Assembly: GCA_024635765.1 (NCBI GenBank)
Contig: JAGXIE010000010.1
Location: 1-44,804, forward strand
Source of the DNA: Flavobacteriaceae bacterium
GTDB lineage: Bacteria > Bacteroidota > Bacteroidia > Flavobacteriales > Flavobacteriaceae
Length of the DNA stretch: 44,804 nt
Reading direction: 5' to 3'
The notes under the pieces are model-generated. The model did not search any database. It had not been told where the DNA came from and saw only the letters and a list, made by a program, of their open reading frames with translations. Within the stretch, counting starts at the first letter, position 1. Every line of letters begins with the position of its first letter. The translations under genes were made by a program, and so were the position numbers. Of this stretch, positions 42,538 to 44,804 are shown in pieces.

Positions 42538-44583
42538 ATGAAAAAACTTTTACTTTCAACTGCAATTTGTTTAGCAACTTATACTCTAAACGCACAGAGC
42601 TACAATAGTTGTACAGATGCGTTAAATTCAACCTCAATAGGTGCCGGTATTTATCAGGTTGGAACTATCAATGGAAATATGCCACCCAGTTTCTGCGATG
42701 GCAGCAATGGTGGCACTGTTACTTATGGTGAATGGATAAAATATATACCAACCAATGATTACACTGTTACCATAAGTTCTGACCTCCAGTCAAATGGCAA
42801 CAAAGACACTTACTTTCAAGTAATGACCGGTAGTTGTGGATCTTTATCCTGTGTGACTTGGGATGATGATTCTGGCATATTAACTGGCACAAACTCGAAT
42901 TCGCTTTTATCTGTAGCTACTTTCCCTGTAAATTCGGGACAAGTCTATTATATTATTTGGGATAATAAATGGTCTAACGCTAGTGATTTTGAATTCTCTT
43001 TGACAGAAGACGTATATGTAGCGCCTCCTGCTACCACTATTTCTTTCACACAACAGAGTGTGTCCGCATCAGGTACAGATAGGGCTATTGTGGATATGAA
43101 TGGTGATTTTCTTGATGATTTAGTATCCATAAATCTAACTAATATCAACATCAATTACCAATTGGCTTCTGGTGGATTTAATAGTGTAAATATCACAACA
43201 ACACCCGCAACCTATCTGCCTTCTTGGAGTTTAGCTGCTGGAGATTGGGATGCTAACGGTTACAACGATTTATTATACGGAAGTACTAACGGTGTTACCT
43301 TTATGAAAGCAAATTCGGATGGAACTGCCTTTACACAAATTTCGGGACCTGAAGATGTCTTTTCCCAACGTTCAAATTTTGTGGACATTAACAATGATGG
43401 TCATTTAGATGCCTTTGTCTGTCATGATGTTGCACCAAGTGTTTCTTATATGAATGATGGTTCAAATAATTTGGTGTTTTCAAATTCGAATGGGCTTGGC
43501 GGTTATGCGTCTGGTGGTAATTATGGTTCTGCTTGGATTGATTTCGATAATGATGGTGACATTGATATGTTCATGGCGAAATGTGGTGGAAATGAAGCAA
43601 GAAGGACAAACCAACTTTATAGAAATAATGGTAATGGTACTTATACAGAAATCGGTGCTTCTTCGGGATTAGCTGATATTATCCAAACATGGTCTGCGGC
43701 TTGGGGAGATTATGACAATGATGGCGATATGGATGTATATGTGGGATCCAGCACAAGATACGATCACAAACTAATGCGTAATAATGGAGATAATACCTTT
43801 ACTGATATTACCTCTTCAGCTAAAGTTGGTACGACAAAAACTGGACATGAAAACATTCCTGGTGATTTTGATAATGATGGGAATTTAGACATCTATTCTA
43901 ATGGTTCAATATTATTTGGCAATGGAGATTTAACCTTTAACGTGGACAATTCTCTTACAATCCCAAATATTGGATCCATTGGAGACCTCAATAATGATGG
44001 ATTTTTGGATTTCTTTTATGGTAGCATCTATGTTAACAATGCCAACGACAATAATTGGATAAAAATTGTCACTATTGGGAATACCGCTGGAGGCTATAGT
44101 AATAAAAATGGAATAGGGGCCCGTGTAGAGATTAGCACAGACTCTGGTATTCAAATTAGAGATGTGAGAAGTGGTGAAGGCTTTAGATTTATGCACAGTT
44201 TAAATACACATTTTGGTATTGGTGTCAACACTACTATTAATTACGTCAAAATAACCTGGCCTTCAGGCATCATTGATAATATTTTGAATCCGGATATTAA
44301 TGACACTCTAGTCGTCGATGAAGGTTCCACTTTAAGTACAAATGGATCATTTGTGACAGATTTGATTTTATATCCAAACCCAGCAAAGTCAGTCCTAAAC
44401 TTAAATTCTTTAGAAAACTTGTCTGATTCTGTTTATACTGTATTTGATATGAATGGCAGACGTGTTTTGAATTCTAAATTAAGTTCAAATACTATTGATG
44501 TATCAGAATTAAGTGCCGGAAACTACATTCTTAGATTGATGTCAGGAAACGCAATCAAGAGCCAGAAGTTTATCAAACAATAA
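42538..44583 (+). CDS. Secreted FG-GAP/VCBS-repeat and ASPIC/UnbV protein with type IX sorting domain
   Basis: A 681-aa extracellular or surface protein. The signal peptide ends in ATYTLNAQ. Residues about 20-160 form a beta-sandwich-like domain with Cys pairs. Then come about seven calcium-binding DxDxDGxxD repeats (for example DINNDGHLDAF, DFDNDGDIDMF, DYDNDGDMDVY, DLNNDGFLDFF), which make a beta-propeller. An ASPIC/UnbV segment (IRDVRSGEGFRFMHSLNTHF) follows near residue 540. The last 75 residues (LYPNPAKSVLNL to SQKFIKQ) are a type A type IX secretion sorting domain. It follows the diheme cytochrome gene and ends in a strong terminator. Confidence 0.9.
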   Translation: MKKLLLSTAICLATYTLNAQSYNSCTDALNSTSIGAGIYQVGTINGNMPPSFCDGSNGGTVTYGEWIKYIPTNDYTVTISSDLQSNGNKDTYFQVMTGSCGSLSCVTWDDDSGILTGTNSNSLLSVATFPVNSGQVYYIIWDNKWSNASDFEFSLTEDVYVAPPATTISFTQQSVSASGTDRAIVDMNGDFLDDLVSINLTNININYQLASGGFNSVNITTTPATYLPSWSLAAGDWDANGYNDLLYGSTNGVTFMKANSDGTAFTQISGPEDVFSQRSNFVDINNDGHLDAFVCHDVAPSVSYMNDGSNNLVFSNSNGLGGYASGGNYGSAWIDFDNDGDIDMFMAKCGGNEARRTNQLYRNNGNGTYTEIGASSGLADIIQTWSAAWGDYDNDGDMDVYVGSSTRYDHKLMRNNGDNTFTDITSSAKVGTTKTGHENIPGDFDNDGNLDIYSNGSILFGNGDLTFNVDNSLTIPNIGSIGDLNNDGFLDFFYGSIYVNNANDNNWIKIVTIGNTAGGYSNKNGIGARVEISTDSGIQIRDVRSGEGFRFMHSLNTHFGIGVNTTINYVKITWPSGIIDNILNPDINDTLVVDEGSTLSTNGSFVTDLILYPNPAKSVLNLNSLENLSDSVYTVFDMNGRRVLNSKLSSNTIDVSELSAGNYILRLMSGNAIKSQKFIKQ

Positions 44584-44608
44584 TTTAAATTTACCCTGTC
44601 TAATTAAT

Positions 44609-44637
44609 ATTCGCCCTTTAGTAGGGCGAATTTTTTT
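44609..44637 (+). terminator. Intrinsic terminator after the secreted FG-GAP protein gene
   Basis: ATTCGCCCT (44609-44617) pairs perfectly with AGGGCGAAT (44623-44631), with a five-base loop and a T tract. Confidence 0.9.
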
Positions 44638-44641
44638 ATGC

Positions 44642-44649
44642 TATTTTTG
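44642..44649 (+). promoter_or_regulatory. Candidate -7 promoter box of the ABC ATPase gene
   Basis: TATTTTTG matches TAnnTTTG and ends only 9 nt before the start codon at 44659. Transcription would begin within a few bases of the ATG, giving a very short leader. Confidence 0.4.
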
Positions 44650-44658
44650 TTTCATTAT

Positions 44659-44804
44659 ATGACGCTTCAAGTAAAAAACATATCATTTGCATACGGTAAA
44701 AAAAATGTGCTTCAAGATGTTGACTTTCTTGTCAAGACGGGTGAACATCTGTCTATTATAGGAGAAAGCGGATCTGGAAAATCCACATTGCTAAAACTGA
44801 TTTA
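44659..44804 (+). CDS. ABC transporter ATP-binding protein, N-terminal part (cut by window edge)
   Basis: The first 48 residues of an ABC ATPase: MTLQVKNISFAYGKKNVLQD, with the aromatic A-loop Tyr in FAYG, then the Walker A motif IGESGSGKSTLLKLI. The signature and Walker B motifs lie beyond the right edge. The substrate and partner permease cannot be told. The 5' end is complete. Confidence 0.9.
   Translation, partial: MTLQVKNISFAYGKKNVLQDVDFLVKTGEHLSIIGESGSGKSTLLKLI

Overview
The window is AT-rich chromosomal DNA from a member of the Flavobacteriaceae (Bacteroidota), probably marine; the genus cannot be fixed. Support comes from Bacteroidota-type promoter boxes (TAnnTTTG, once with a TTG exactly 19 nt upstream), a type IX secretion C-terminal domain, a TonB-dependent receptor with an N-terminal carboxypeptidase-like domain, a split AddAB-like pair with kbl and ompA in between, the long form of PurF, and a flavobacterial-type proline dehydrogenase. 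There is no rRNA, CRISPR array, transposase or phage gene.

Layout. 1-6315: housekeeping genes: fabF (cut by the left edge) and acpP leftward, then purN, rnhA, a PfkB kinase and purF rightward, a 657-nt gap, and sodA leftward. The gap holds two copies of a roughly 72-nt element that look like tandem small-RNA genes. 6508-15209: an AddA-like helicase-nuclease and an AddB-like nuclease flanking kbl and a five-repeat OmpA-family porin gene. 15283-16785: tRNA-Ala(GGC) and an unrecognised 434-aa protein with an internal duplication. 16931-26984: a same-strand cluster of TonB-dependent receptor, MDR oxidoreductase, HyuA, HyuB, cupin, NCS1 permease and proline dehydrogenase. It reads as a complete uptake-to-catabolism route for an unidentified cyclic amide or imide. 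27006-33468: universal stress protein, GNAT acetyltransferase and MATE exporter, a 25-aa membrane peptide, a 2OG-Fe(II) oxygenase, then queD-like, DinB-like and lpxH genes and an MFS exporter. 33547-41279: recJ, OsmC, AhpD-like protein, rsmI, a Bacteroidota-specific hypothetical, tdk-alr, mscL and asd. 41408-44804: a diheme cytochrome lipoprotein, a secreted FG-GAP/ASPIC protein with a type IX signal, and the start of an ABC transporter ATPase.

The most interesting parts are the hyu/proline-dehydrogenase cluster with an inverted repeat in front of it, the tandem small-RNA candidates at 5188-5524, and the internally duplicated unknown protein. All functional calls come from reading motifs by eye; no database search was run.
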